A DNA stretch of 54,205 nt from Pseudomonas huaxiensis (GCF_003231275.1 NZ_QKVL01000038.1:1-54205); one strand, 5' to 3'; counted from the stretch's first letter, positions 32,731-41,941 are shown. Translations and numbers: made by a program. Notes: generated by a model from the sequence alone, not told the origin.

Positions 32731-34861
32731 TGTCCGTGGCCTCGACGTGCTCGGCCGTATCAGGTTGGACAAGATCATCCGGGAGTGGGGCATCGGGTGC
32801 TGGGGCTGATGATTGCTGCCACCATTCCCCTGCTTCGGTGTAGCGCTGGCGCATGTAGCTCGTTAGCGTTTGCAGGTCCTTGGGGATGTCCTCGTCCGGA
32901 TCGGGCGCGGGCAGAGGCATACGGATCTTCCAGAGTTGACCGCCCTCGATAAGCGCGAAAGCTTGGCCTTTGGGTAGCGCCACGACGTGGGCTGGCTCGA
33001 TCAAGGGCACGCTGGTGCTGGAGACCCTGTCCTGGGTGCTGGAGGTGAAGGCTGTATTCCCATTTGGATCGGAGCTGTCGGTAGCGCCGCTCATGAGCGT
33101 GGTGCTGTACACGTCGACCTTGGGCAACTGACGGGTCAGGAGCTCGGCCGTGGCGGTTTCGCGTACGCGGAGCATGAACAGGTTGTTGAAGTTGCCCACT
33201 ACCTGGCCCGCCTTGGCGCGGTTCCCCAGTCGGGCCTCGATGTCGCTGAGGGTTTGTGTATACGCCGTGACCTGCAGACCAGCGCCTCCGCCCTTGTTGA
33301 TCAGCGGAATGAACTCGTCCCCCATGAGCTCATTGAATTCGTCTGCATGGACATTGATCGGCGGTCGAGGCTCTTCGCCCGCGTCGGGGAGGCCATCGTT
33401 GACCCCGAACTTGTACAGTTGGCCGGCCACGGAGACGAGGTCAGCGAACATGGAGTTACCTACTGCGGCAGCCACCTCTGCGTCCGACAACGCGTCCAGA
33501 CCGACATAAACCACGGCACGTTTGCGGATGATCTGCATCCAGTCGAAGATCGGGCGCGGGTCGTTGAGGTCGTTGTAGTCGGGCGCCAACAGTTGAGCGA
33601 TTTTTCCGGTGGTGAGTTTTTCAAGCAGTGGCAGTAGCGAGGCAACAATCTTGTCGAAATAGGTCCGGTCATAGCGAACCGCCGATCGCAGGCCATCCAT
33701 CACGGGATCGTAAATACGCTTCTGCGAGAGGTAGAGCTCAATCGCGACCACCCGCTTTTCACGGCTGGCCATGTGCCGGGGCGTGTTCTTCTCGTTGAGC
33801 TTGGCCTCAATCTGCACGATCGTCTCCCAGGCCTTCGGGTCTTTACGTGCGAAGAAGCTGGCGGCGTACTCGACGAACAGCGCGTCGATGTTGATCACAT
33901 GACGGTGGATGAGCAGGTAATCCGGGCGCTGCCCAAGCTCCACCAGGGCGCGGGCAATGATGTTGACGAATCGCCATGCAAACTCACGGAAGGCCGCAGA
34001 GTTGCCCTCTCCAGAGAGCTGTCCTGCGATGCGTGAGGCGACCTCTGTGATGCGGCTGAAGCGCCCAATGGCATTGTAGCGGGCAGAAACGTCAGGCCAG
34101 CCGAGGTGAAAGACATAGAACTCGCCCTCGCGACCTGCGCGTTTCGCTTCGAGGTACATGCGCTTGAGCAGGTCAGCATCGCCCTTGGGATCAAAGACGA
34201 TGCAGGTTTCACCGCGGCGAATATCCTGGGTGATGAACAATTCTGCCAGGCGGGTTTTGCCGACTCGAGTCGTGCCCAGCACCAAGGTGTGGCCGACGCG
34301 CTCACGCAGAGGCAGGAAGACATCGACCTCGTTGGGTTCGATGCCATGCAACCGGGGTAGCCCGCCAACGGGGGGCAGAGGGCGGACAGGGTTGAGCGAG
34401 TGGTCCCAATCTGCCAGGTTCGGTACGAGGCTCAGGGGAAATGGCGCGAACTCCAGCTTCCCGGCGATATGCCGAGCACTACGGTAGAGCCAACTGGGTT
34501 CGACATAGCGACGGAATTCGGGGCGGTAGGTCTGAAGCAGCCGATGGGTGTGCCGCTGGTCCCAGCGAAACCCTCGACCGATGAACAGCCGGGTCTGGCT
34601 GACCGGTACCTGTCGACTGGTCATGACATAGCGGGGCAAGCGACGCAGGCGCCGACGGTACCCAATGATCGTGGCAGCTTGGCGCAGTCGAATGGTTCCG
34701 CAGCCGGCGAAGACCAGAGCGCTGGTCGTGCCAAAACCCGGTGATAGCGCAAGTGACCAAGGTGCTGCCAGACAAAGCATTGCTGCGCCCGCGCAGGCCG
34801 CGACACTGTAGAGCTCGACCGCAGGCCGCAGGAGTACCTCGATGGCATGCTCCTGGCTCAC
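32723..34861 (-). CDS. traD: conjugative coupling factor TraD, SXT/TOL subfamily
   Basis: 712 aa starting at a GTG one base after the preceding stop. Two N-terminal membrane segments (about 15-55), Walker A GTTRVGKT at about 196-203, Walker B-like ETCIVFDPKGD just downstream and a C-terminal acidic tail. It links the relaxase-DNA complex to the T4SS channel. Confidence 0.94.
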   Translation of the reverse strand: MSQEHAIEVLLRPAVELYSVAACAGAAMLCLAAPWSLALSPGFGTTSALVFAGCGTIRLRQAATIIGYRRRLRRLPRYVMTSRQVPVSQTRLFIGRGFRWDQRHTHRLLQTYRPEFRRYVEPSWLYRSARHIAGKLEFAPFPLSLVPNLADWDHSLNPVRPLPPVGGLPRLHGIEPNEVDVFLPLRERVGHTLVLGTTRVGKTRLAELFITQDIRRGETCIVFDPKGDADLLKRMYLEAKRAGREGEFYVFHLGWPDVSARYNAIGRFSRITEVASRIAGQLSGEGNSAAFREFAWRFVNIIARALVELGQRPDYLLIHRHVINIDALFVEYAASFFARKDPKAWETIVQIEAKLNEKNTPRHMASREKRVVAIELYLSQKRIYDPVMDGLRSAVRYDRTYFDKIVASLLPLLEKLTTGKIAQLLAPDYNDLNDPRPIFDWMQIIRKRAVVYVGLDALSDAEVAAAVGNSMFADLVSVAGQLYKFGVNDGLPDAGEEPRPPINVHADEFNELMGDEFIPLINKGGGAGLQVTAYTQTLSDIEARLGNRAKAGQVVGNFNNLFMLRVRETATAELLTRQLPKVDVYSTTLMSGATDSSDPNGNTAFTSSTQDRVSSTSVPLIEPAHVVALPKGQAFALIEGGQLWKIRMPLPAPDPDEDIPKDLQTLTSYMRQRYTEAGEWWQQSSAPAPDAPLPDDLVQPDTAEHVEATDNE

Positions 34862-34862
34862 G

Positions 34863-35282
34863 TTATTGCTCGATGGCTGATCCGCTGATCAGCACGGGGT
34901 AGTGTTTCAGGCCCAGGCGCTGGGCCAGGTCGTCCGCCGATGCGGGGGAAAGCGTGAGCCCTGGAGCCAGCGCACGCAGGTCTTTCAATGCTTTGGTCGA
35001 GCTGACTTGCACGACGATGCCCACGGCGTTCAGTCGTTGCAGGGTTGGCAGCCTCTGCTTGAGCCAGGACCTCGAACGAACGTCATCACCGACCAGGAAG
35101 AATGCCGGAAGGCCGGGCATGTGGGAGGCCCGCGCTTTAACGGGGCCTGGTGTCAGAAGTGCTGAATGGACGGGCAACATGGCGCCTTCGTCGAAGCGCT
35201 CCGACAGATTCTTCGTTTGGGCCTGCGCCTGTCCGGTGCTCAACATCACCCACAGCAAAGCGATCGCGACGGTCCGGCTCAT
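34863..35282 (-). CDS. ICE protein, PFL_4695 family (TIGR03765)
   Basis: 139 aa with a signal peptide ending near GQAQA. The pattern FLVGDDVRSRSWLKQR and a final PVLISGSAIEQ match the family. Periplasmic, function unknown. Overlaps the transglycosylase stop by 4 bases. Confidence 0.88.
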   Translation of the reverse strand: MSRTVAIALLWVMLSTGQAQAQTKNLSERFDEGAMLPVHSALLTPGPVKARASHMPGLPAFFLVGDDVRSRSWLKQRLPTLQRLNAVGIVVQVSSTKALKDLRALAPGLTLSPASADDLAQRLGLKHYPVLISGSAIEQ

Positions 35283-35833
35283 TGCAATGTCCCTTTTTGC
35301 AGGCGTGAGAGGTATTCGCTGACACGGCGTTGGTAGCGTGTTGCAAGAGGGCCTCCCGCCGGCCGGTGGTATCGGCCGATTGCCGGCAGCCAGTCCTCTC
35401 CAGCACGCCGGTGCCGCCGCAGGATCGACGCTGCGATGGTCAGGTTGTGCGCGGGGGAGAGCAGCTCACACGGTGCGGAGTAGTGTGCTCGTTGATATCC
35501 GAGGTTGAGCTGAGCAAGGCCTACATCAATGCGAGTGGCTTTGACCCGGCGCGCTGCGTACTGAAGCGCGGCACAGGCTTGGGTGCGAGAGCTGTAATAC
35601 TGACTCTTGCCCGCAACATTCAACGTCCACGGCCATGGACGCCGCCGGCCCCGTAGTTCCAGACCGCTTTCCTGTAGCGCGATGGCGTAGAGCACTTCGG
35701 GTGGGATTTCCGCTGCCTGCGCGGCGTACTGGTAGGCGATAGGCGGTACCGCTGCTGACGTCGCTGTTGACCAGAGTCCGGGCGCCATCAGCAAGTAGGC
35801 AGCCAGTGGTCGGAGCACTACTGACGTATCCAT
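35279..35833 (-). CDS. lytic transglycosylase (SLT domain)
   Basis: 184 aa from the ATG at 35833, inside the end of the preceding gene. Signal sequence, then the SLT catalytic Glu in YAIALQESGLE, and DVGLAQLNLGYQ corresponding to the family G-x-MQ-x-N region. It opens local gaps in peptidoglycan for the T4SS. Overlaps neighbours on both sides. Confidence 0.9.
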   Translation of the reverse strand: MDTSVVLRPLAAYLLMAPGLWSTATSAAVPPIAYQYAAQAAEIPPEVLYAIALQESGLELRGRRRPWPWTLNVAGKSQYYSSRTQACAALQYAARRVKATRIDVGLAQLNLGYQRAHYSAPCELLSPAHNLTIAASILRRHRRAGEDWLPAIGRYHRPAGGPLATRYQRRVSEYLSRLQKGTLQ

Positions 35834-36516
35834 TGCCCATCGACCTCCCGTACCAGTGCCGGTAATTGACCTGCAAGTCCCAAGGACTCCCAACGTCCCG
35901 CGTCGTGGTTCAACGTGATTCGGCGTGCTTGGACTTGAGCCGGATCGATACCCACTTTGCGGGCCCAGCCACGTATCCTCTGGTCATCGTTTCCGCTACC
36001 CACGAGGTACAGGTCGAACGGAGTGGATGAAAGCTGCAGGCGAATCACCTTGTGCTCACAGGGCGGGCAATCGGCCTGGACGAAGAGCGCCAGCCGGTTG
36101 GGGCGAGGGCTGGAGATGGGCGTGTTGTCGGGTAGCTCAGCGCGCAACATGCCGGGGAAGCGGGCTTGCCAGGCACGGTCGTAGGCACGCTGATACGCCA
36201 GCAGTTTCTCCACCCGATGGGCCTCGGCCTGCACTTGCAGGTCCGCGTAACGACGCTGGTCTGCCTCGGACTCTGCTTCGATGCCGAGCGCAGTCAAAGG
36301 ATCGATGTTAGGCGAATAGACGCCCAGGGGGCCCTGCATCAGCGCTCGGTACCGGCTCAGTTCCTCCGGTTGCAGACCCCAAGCCTCGGCCAGCTGCTTT
36401 TCCGAAAGCGAGAGTGCTCTCGAAATCTGGACACCACTTTTGCGCTCAGTCATATCGCTGGCAGAGGCGGTCTGTTGTATGACGAGCAATGCGGCGAATA
36501 GCACTATTCTGGGCAT
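35818..36516 (-). CDS. ICE protein, PFL_4693 family (TIGR03759)
   Basis: 232 aa from the ATG at 36516 with AGGAG 6 bases before it (a TTG one codon earlier is rejected). Signal peptide ends near TASA. Opening SLSEKQLAEAWGL, then ...YRALMQGPLGVYSPNIDPLTALGI, is the family pattern; a C-terminal thioredoxin-like region with CPPCEHK is visible. Periplasmic. Confidence 0.9.
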   Translation of the reverse strand: MPRIVLFAALLVIQQTASASDMTERKSGVQISRALSLSEKQLAEAWGLQPEELSRYRALMQGPLGVYSPNIDPLTALGIEAESEADQRRYADLQVQAEAHRVEKLLAYQRAYDRAWQARFPGMLRAELPDNTPISSPRPNRLALFVQADCPPCEHKVIRLQLSSTPFDLYLVGSGNDDQRIRGWARKVGIDPAQVQARRITLNHDAGRWESLGLAGQLPALVREVDGQWIRQ

Positions 36517-36525
36517 CAAAGGCTC

Positions 36526-37176
36526 CTAGGGCAGAGGCAGGATGCGTGTGTTCCCGTGCACACGGAACTCCGCACCATCAGGGGTGACCCGGTTGAGTTG
36601 CCACGCTCCGATCGCTTCTCCGATGCGCAGCAGTGTGACGTCAGCGATCGAATGTGAGCCGTTGGCGAGGAGGGTGAGGAACTGGTGCCCGCCGCGCAGT
36701 TCCGGTCCAACTATCTGGAAGGGAGGTTGAGCCTCCTGCGACGGCAGGTGGAGTGCGGGCCGGCGAGCAGGGCGGAATGGGCGAGAAGGCCGAGGACTTG
36801 GGGTGGCTTGTGATTCAAGGGCATGGACACGGCCCCGTAGCCTTTCCAGATCAGCGTCGGATGGTTGGAGTCGAAGTGCGTCTTCGATGGCAGTGATGCG
36901 CTGCTCGAAGGTAGCCTGGCTTAGCTCAAATTCTGATTGGGCCGCATGGGGTGGTTGGGTGCTTAGGTGTTCCAGCGTTCTTTCAAGTTTCTCTACGTTC
37001 GCTTGCAGGTCTTGAGCCTGCCCCAGAGGCGATCGAGCCAGTAGTTCGACTTGTAGCTGCCCGAGACGATGGTACTGATGAACAGACATGCCTAGAGCTA
37101 AGGCGAGGCTGATCCCGGCGACAACTCGCAACACAACGACGCCGGGCTTTTGGAGCGTCTTCGGAGCCTGTATCAC
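36526..37176 (-). CDS. ICE-associated coiled-coil membrane protein
   Basis: 216 aa, GTG start in a GTGA overlap with the PilL-like stop. One N-terminal membrane segment (VVAGISLALALGMSV), a coiled coil at about 35-125, a Pro-rich linker and a C-terminal beta domain. In this ICE type it stands between PilL and PFL_4693. PilP-like role is possible but unproven. Confidence 0.75.
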   Translation of the reverse strand: MIQAPKTLQKPGVVVLRVVAGISLALALGMSVHQYHRLGQLQVELLARSPLGQAQDLQANVEKLERTLEHLSTQPPHAAQSEFELSQATFEQRITAIEDALRLQPSDADLERLRGRVHALESQATPSPRPSRPFRPARRPALHLPSQEAQPPFQIVGPELRGGHQFLTLLANGSHSIADVTLLRIGEAIGAWQLNRVTPDGAEFRVHGNTRILPLP

Positions 37177-37679
37177 GGCTGCTCTCCCGTTACCGGGCGA
37201 TTCATTAACGGGTCCCGCTTACTGAAGCAGATGCGCCTTTGACTTTGATCCACTTCCAGCGACCAGGCTGGGCCGGATAGTGTTTCCAGAGCATCGCGTA
37301 ATGCCATTGGTCCCAGTTTTAGGTGTACGGCGGGAACTGGGAGGTCGAGTAGCTGGTTTAGTTCGATGCTTGTGTTGCAGAGCTGAAAGCCGGACTTTAG
37401 AAGAAGATATTTGAGTGCTGAGCCAACGCTTTCAACCGGAGGGGTAGGAATATCCAACTCTATGATCTGTAGGAGCAGATTGGTTTGGTCGGCTGTTGGG
37501 CCCGGTCGAGCGCGCCTATATCGTCCTTGCAGAACAACAGCTTCTGATGGCTGTGCGCATTGCTGACCCGTGGCTGTGGTCTCCTCCTCATGCGAAGAAA
37601 CGAAGGTCGCACAGCCGCTGATGAGTGTTATGAGAAAAACCCCTGTGAGGTAGGCGCATGAGCAGGGTAGATGGTTCAT
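37173..37679 (-). CDS. PilL-like ICE lipoprotein (TIGR03748 type)
   Basis: 168 aa from the ATG at 37679 (GGAG before it). Lipobox ISGC, then a secretin-N-like region at the C-terminus (LGPMALRDALETLSGPAWSL). Other Pil genes (PilN, PilO, PilQ, PilV) are absent, so a type IVb pilus cluster is not present here. First gene of the uninterrupted T4SS run. Confidence 0.82.
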   Translation of the reverse strand: MNHLPCSCAYLTGVFLITLISGCATFVSSHEEETTATGQQCAQPSEAVVLQGRYRRARPGPTADQTNLLLQIIELDIPTPPVESVGSALKYLLLKSGFQLCNTSIELNQLLDLPVPAVHLKLGPMALRDALETLSGPAWSLEVDQSQRRICFSKRDPLMNRPVTGEQP

Positions 37680-37773
37680 GGCGGTGCTCCGAACAATGTC
37701 GCTGGTCACCGTCTCAAAACAGTAGCTTGGATTCAGCAAACATTCCGAGAGGACTCATGTCCGAAATGCTTGC

Positions 37774-39006
37774 TCAGATTGAGGGCCCGGCCACAACGGT
37801 TTCAACACGTACAGGCCAGAAGCTCGAGATACGGATTTCGCCGGCGCATTGATTGTCCTCGAAGCTCTCGGTCAGTCTCGCTATCAAATAATTTGCGTGA
37901 TAGCGCTCGAGTGGAAGCGAAAAAAATACAGCGTGATCAGTCAAACCAAGCACTCTTAGAACTGGTGCGACCAGAGACTCAGACACGGGGTAGTAATCGT
38001 GTTTCCAGCATTCGGTGTTTGAAATTCGATGTTCGCCTCTCCGAAGTAGTGCGTTGGGTATCATGTTGCCAGCGTGTTTTTTGCACGTGGCCTTACCATT
38101 TTTGAATGCACTGCTAGCGGACTTGGCAGCTTCCCAGATGGCGGCAAATATTTCACGCGGGGGTAACTTGTTTATCAAGGTTTTGAGGGCTGCGCGAGTG
38201 TATCGCTCAGTTGTTATATTGAGCCCTTCTCTTGAGAGCTGTTCTTGTAAGTATGAATACAGGTCGTCTTCCAATAGCTCGTGAATTAGGCTGATTATTT
38301 CAAGCTCGTTTGCTATTGTGAGATTTGAGTGGATGTCACACTGTATGGTCTCTATTAGCTCTGCGTCGGCTAGTTGGCAAACAGGTGTCGGAACTAATGC
38401 TGCATTGGTTCGCCATACGGCTTCTTCGGGATAGTATGCGATCAAATCGTTCAGGCTGCTCGACCACTTGGGCATATCAGCAAGCTTGATTATTCCCTTT
38501 ATTCTAAGTTTGTTTAGATGTTTTGTCTTTGCTGAACATTCGACGTGTGAACGAAACCGCTTGCGTTTGGTGTTTTTGTTGTTGGGGTGTGAGAGTAGGG
38601 TTAATGTCAAAAGCTTGTCTTGAAAGTCAAGTTCACTATATTGTAGTGACTGACTTCCCCATTTGCCGTTCAGTCGGTTGATGGTTAACTGCCAGCAGTA
38701 AGCACATTGGCAGCCACGCTCCATGGTATGTTCACATGGCTTGCAGAACGGGGCTGATTGCCCAGTCGTCTTGGTTGCCCACTTCAATTGTAAAGGTGCT
38801 GAACAATTTGGGCAGGAAGTGTTCAGTAACGTGCGAAGAGGGAGTAGGGGATTTAGCTGTTTGGAGTTTGTGGAGATTTTATATTCAATGAGTAGAGGGG
38901 CGAGTTTCTCGCCATTGATAAAGCGAGAATGAAGCTCTTCGATTTGTGCAATGCTTAGGTGCGCAATTGAAGGGTGAAACGTGGCGTAAAAAATATTAGT
39001 TAGCAT
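37774..39006 (-). CDS. zinc-ribbon cargo protein of unknown function
   Basis: 410 aa, not recognised. Cysteines form a likely zinc-binding module: Cys65-x2-Cys68, Cys88-x2-Cys91, then Cys99, Cys101, Cys104 (CPNC, FCKPC, CQCAYC). The rest is mainly helical, with a His/Cys-containing segment near 310-345. The gene is visibly AT-richer than the flanking transfer genes, has almost no Shine-Dalgarno sequence, and sits alone between the PilL-like gene and a strong terminator. All three suggest a recent insertion. A nucleic-acid-binding or defence role is a guess from the zinc ribbon and cargo location only. Confidence 0.65.
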   Translation of the reverse strand: MLTNIFYATFHPSIAHLSIAQIEELHSRFINGEKLAPLLIEYKISTNSKQLNPLLPLRTLLNTSCPNCSAPLQLKWATKTTGQSAPFCKPCEHTMERGCQCAYCWQLTINRLNGKWGSQSLQYSELDFQDKLLTLTLLSHPNNKNTKRKRFRSHVECSAKTKHLNKLRIKGIIKLADMPKWSSSLNDLIAYYPEEAVWRTNAALVPTPVCQLADAELIETIQCDIHSNLTIANELEIISLIHELLEDDLYSYLQEQLSREGLNITTERYTRAALKTLINKLPPREIFAAIWEAAKSASSAFKNGKATCKKHAGNMIPNALLRRGEHRISNTECWKHDYYPVSESLVAPVLRVLGLTDHAVFFSLPLERYHANYLIARLTESFEDNQCAGEIRISSFWPVRVETVVAGPSI

Positions 39007-39135
39007 TTTCTATTTTTTATATGAGGCAGAGATCGGCAGTGTAGTCACTCTGGCTAATCGGTTCTTCATATTTTGTGTCGATTTATTTCTATTTGTTTGG
39101 TCTCGTACTAGCAGTGCAAAAAAACCGTATTTCTG

Positions 39136-39163
39136 AAAAAAAAAACGGCCCCGAGAGGCCGTT
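39136..39163 (-). terminator. rho-independent terminator
   Basis: ACGGCC/GGCCGT stem with a CCGAGA loop and a nine-base T run on the minus strand (39136-39144). It ends the transcript of the 101-aa gene and insulates the AT-rich cargo gene. Confidence 0.92.
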
Positions 39164-39175
39164 TGAGTTGCAGCG

Positions 39176-39481
39176 TTAATAGTCTTCGGGAAGCAGGATC
39201 GTGGTGACGCTGCGATCAGCTTCAGTGATAACCCAAATCTTCAGGTCAGGAGCAATCTGATACGACGACAGGATGCGATTGCCTAGTTCAACGGCCGAGG
39301 TATTGGCGTGCCTGTCTTCTTCGCAAAGATCGCCCCAATCACCGCTGACGTGGCGGCAGACATAGAGGAGTGGGTCAACACGACCCTCTCGAATCAGGGT
39401 GTCCACACTGGCAGTGCAGATCAGTGCCCCGATGGGGAACAGAGGAAGGTGTTGGGCGGATGAGTGGATGGCTGGATGCAT
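39176..39481 (-). CDS. conserved ICE/plasmid small protein
   Basis: 101 aa. The features HVSGDWGDLCEEDRHAN and WVITEADRSVTTILLPEDY match a family common on conjugative elements, often unnamed. No catalytic motif is known. It follows DUF3577 by about 110 bp and ends at a strong terminator. Confidence 0.8.
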   Translation of the reverse strand: MHPAIHSSAQHLPLFPIGALICTASVDTLIREGRVDPLLYVCRHVSGDWGDLCEEDRHANTSAVELGNRILSSYQIAPDLKIWVITEADRSVTTILLPEDY

Positions 39482-39593
39482 GAGAAGATCCTGTGCAACC
39501 GGTGCCTGACACCCTACGGGGCAGGCGTCCCGGAGAGGTGAGAAAAGTCGAGCGCATCACTACTGGATCGCCAGGCTCTGGTGAGGATGTCGA

Positions 39594-40067
39594 TCAGTAC
39601 GAGTCGGCGGCTATTGGCTCCGCGACTGGAGCACTGTTTTCCACAGAGATTTGTCCTGGTTCATCGGTAGACTTCGGTTCGGCCTTGTACACCTGAACGT
39701 TGTCGACCTTGACCCAACTGATGAACAACAGGCGCGCTTTCAGGCTCACGCCGTACTGTCCCGCGCGGTCGCCGGTTCGGTACATGAAGGACTCCGCATA
39801 GAGATCACCAAGCCTGAAACCGATCAGCACTTTGCGCTGCTCCTCAACCGCCTTCTTGCACCGGCGCACCAGGTCCTGTGCTTCTGTGCCAGAAACCGTG
39901 ACATCGAAGCGGCAGTATTGAACATTTGTACTGAGGCCTTTGAGCGCTACAACGTCGCAGGCGAGAAAAGGTTTGCCTTGTTTCGGCGTAACCTCACGCA
40001 CGCGATTCAGATAACCAAGCCCGGTTATGTGCAGATCGAAATATGAAGTTTCGTTCGATGAACTCAT
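39594..40067 (-). CDS. DUF3577/STY4534-family ICE protein
   Basis: 157 aa. Opening YFDLHITGLGYLNRVREV and QYCRFDVTVSGTEAQDLV fit the family, a beta-rich OB-like protein seen on SPI-7-type islands. GGAGA precedes the ATG. Possible single-stranded nucleic-acid binding is an inference from the beta-rich pattern. The leader carries the third structured RNA-like element. Confidence 0.85.
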   Translation of the reverse strand: MSSSNETSYFDLHITGLGYLNRVREVTPKQGKPFLACDVVALKGLSTNVQYCRFDVTVSGTEAQDLVRRCKKAVEEQRKVLIGFRLGDLYAESFMYRTGDRAGQYGVSLKARLLFISWVKVDNVQVYKAEPKSTDEPGQISVENSAPVAEPIAADSY

Positions 40068-40102
40068 GACGTGTCTCCATTATGAAAACGCGCAGGAGAC
40101 GA

Positions 40103-40286
40103 CCCGTACGGGGGCTCTCCCGCTTGGGTTATCGGATCGGTTGATCCGTAGTGAGGTGGGTACATCCGTCATCCTGGGATGACTGTTCGCCGAGGGATGC
40201 GTAGCGCGAACGGGTCAGTCAACGCGGAACCCGCGTCGTAGCCTTGAAGACCTTGGCTACCTGGGCATGACGCGATGAGTCATCGC
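40103..40286 (-). promoter_or_regulatory. structured 5' UTR element, copy 3 (radC-motif-like)
   Basis: Upstream of DUF3577. Plus-strand order: palindrome CCCGTACGGG (40103-40112), GGATC/GATCC (40134-40147), GTCATCC/GGATGAC (40168-40183), GTTCGC/GCGAAC (40185-40211), ACGCGG/CCGCGT (40222-40236), core stem GTAGCC/GGCTAC with TTGAAGA (40238-40260), CTGGG, GCGATG/CATCGC (40272-40286). Confidence 0.65.
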
Positions 40287-40324
40287 AGTTCATGGTTCAA
40301 CATTGTGGTGTTTCAATCAGAGCG

Positions 40325-41407
40325 TCAGCGAGAAAGACCATGGCGCTCGACTCCGCTTTCTCTCAACACCCACAGCAGCCGCTGCCCAACCCAGGCGATA
40401 CAGGGCACGGCCATGCTGTTTCCCAATACCCGGTAGCGGGGTGCATCCGGACATGCCAGCGCTGGTTTGTTGCGCCAGGGAATTCGGGTATAGCCGCGTT
40501 CGAACCCTTGAATGGCTTCGCACTCGACAGGCATCAGGCGGCGCACTGCAGCTGCGTGCACAAGGATCGGGGCTTCATGGTTGCACGTGAGTGTGGGGGA
40601 CCCATCCACCAGAACCTCTGCATTACCTTGGCCATGCGCAAGGCAATACGGCGTCAGGACTGGCTGCAGGCAAGTGAGATCACCGCCTGCATTGCGTGTA
40701 GTAAGGGTGCCGGCAACCGTCTTTTGTTGCGGGCTGACCGCCGCAAGATCCCGGCACAGGCTCGTACGCTCAAAAAGTACTTCAGTGGGATCGAACCCTT
40801 CTCGAGCACTTGCGATAAGGATGACTCGACGACGGCGTTGGGGCACTCCGAAATATTGAGCATCCAATACCCTCCACGCGATAGTTCTCTGGGGACCCAG
40901 CACCACACCTGCGTCCGACCAACTCTTGCAGGGTGGGCGTAACACATGGCATTCGCCAGCCAGTGCCGAGAGCAGGCATCCAAAGGCGTTGGTTCGATCG
41001 GAAAGCACGCCGGGGACATTCTCCCAGACGATGATCGACGCGGGTTTCTCCTCTTGTTTGCGGATGGTATCGAAGGCATTGGCAAGCTCCACGTAGCTGA
41101 GGGTCAGTGCGCCGCGCGGGTCATTCAGTCCTTGGCGCAGGCCGGAGATGCTGAAGGATTGGCAGGGTGTCCCGCCAACCAGAACCTCTGCTGTGGGAAT
41201 TGCTCCCTTAAGCACCAGAGAGGCGAGGTGGGTCATATCTCCTTGGTTCGGTACGTGCGGGTAGTGGTGGGCGAGGACGGCACATGCGAAGGGGTCGATC
41301 TCGGCGAACCAGACGGGTTTCATACCCAATGGATGCCAGGCCGCGGTGACGGCCTCGATCCCACTGCAGATGCTTGCATAGGTGACGCGATGGGGGTGTC
41401 TGTTCAT
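40325..41407 (-). CDS. C5 cytosine DNA methyltransferase
   Basis: 360 aa with motifs in order: I (ASICSGIEAVTAAW), IV with catalytic Cys (GGTPCQSFSISG), VI (WENVPGV), VIII (QRRRRVILIAS), IX (RRLMPVECEAIQGF) and X (RVLGNSMAVP). A target-recognition region lies between VIII and IX, shorter than in classical Dcm. No restriction endonuclease is next to it, so it is a solo enzyme, as on many ICEs and phages, probably for protecting incoming DNA or epigenetic control. Start has AAGG 10 bases upstream; two hairpins sit in its leader. Confidence 0.93.
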   Translation of the reverse strand: MNRHPHRVTYASICSGIEAVTAAWHPLGMKPVWFAEIDPFACAVLAHHYPHVPNQGDMTHLASLVLKGAIPTAEVLVGGTPCQSFSISGLRQGLNDPRGALTLSYVELANAFDTIRKQEEKPASIIVWENVPGVLSDRTNAFGCLLSALAGECHVLRPPCKSWSDAGVVLGPQRTIAWRVLDAQYFGVPQRRRRVILIASAREGFDPTEVLFERTSLCRDLAAVSPQQKTVAGTLTTRNAGGDLTCLQPVLTPYCLAHGQGNAEVLVDGSPTLTCNHEAPILVHAAAVRRLMPVECEAIQGFERGYTRIPWRNKPALACPDAPRYRVLGNSMAVPCIAWVGQRLLWVLRESGVERHGLSR

Positions 41408-41416
41408 AACGCTGGA

Positions 41417-41473
41417 CCTTGATCGTTAGGGGGGCTAGGCGAGATCAAGGTGCCGATGGCAGGTGCCATCGGC
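41417..41473 (-). promoter_or_regulatory. paired hairpins in the methyltransferase leader
   Basis: CCTTGATC/GATCAAGG (41417-41450) is followed directly by a perfect 9-bp hairpin, GCCGATGGC/GCCATCGGC with an AGGT loop (41452-41473). They lie 10-66 bp upstream of the methyltransferase ATG. Possible methyltransferase autoregulatory or leader structure. Confidence 0.5.
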
Positions 41474-41501
41474 TGGAGCAGTGAAACCACGGCGGATTGC
41501 G

Positions 41502-41714
41502 TCAGGCCCGGTTGTCGTCTTCACCGATCCCCGATGAGTATTTCCGCCCGACCCGTGTCGTGGCTGGGGCCGGAAGCTTTTGGCACACATTCGCGCACAA
41601 ACGGCGCCCTTTGTTGGCCGGCGGGCACCGGCATCGAGTACGGCTTACCCGGAAGGGTCTCCTCAACTCACGCAGGCATGAGTTCAGGGGACTCTTCCTT
41701 GAAACCTGAATCAC
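41502..41714 (-). CDS. possible small Cys-containing protein
   Basis: 70 aa from a GTG preceded by GGAGA. Four Cys in the pattern CRCP...CANVC could bind metal. No family is recognised and the opposite strand is also open, so this is weak. The surrounding 534 bp (41408-41941) otherwise contain the leader hairpins, a GCCGCGCGCGGC palindrome at 41851-41862 and the higA terminator. Confidence 0.25.
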   Translation of the reverse strand: MIQVSRKSPLNSCLRELRRPFRVSRTRCRCPPANKGRRLCANVCQKLPAPATTRVGRKYSSGIGEDDNRA

Positions 41715-41888
41715 AGAAATCAGTCTCCATTCGACAGGTATGAATTGGCGCAGGGACGCGGGCTGAACTCTGGCGCAACCGCTCAGGGGGCATGCTTCAC
41801 CTGTGCTGTAATGGCGAAAAGAAGAGAGGGAAGAAAGAGCTCCGCTTTGTGCCGCGCGCGGCGCTCGGTGAACATCAGCGGATGAAAG

Positions 41889-41911
41889 CAGCCCCTGAAT
41901 GACAGGGGCTG
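41889..41911 (-). terminator. probable terminator of higBA
   Basis: A perfect stem, CAGCCCCTG/CAGGGGCTG, with an AATGA loop 31 bp past the higA stop. The T run (CTTTC) is short. Confidence 0.55.
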
Positions 41912-41941
41912 TGCGGGGAGGCTAAAGGCTTTGGACGAACG

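Noticed and set aside
41450..41743. 97-codon plus-strand ORF
   Set aside because: It starts inside the methyltransferase leader hairpin and shows no protein-like pattern.
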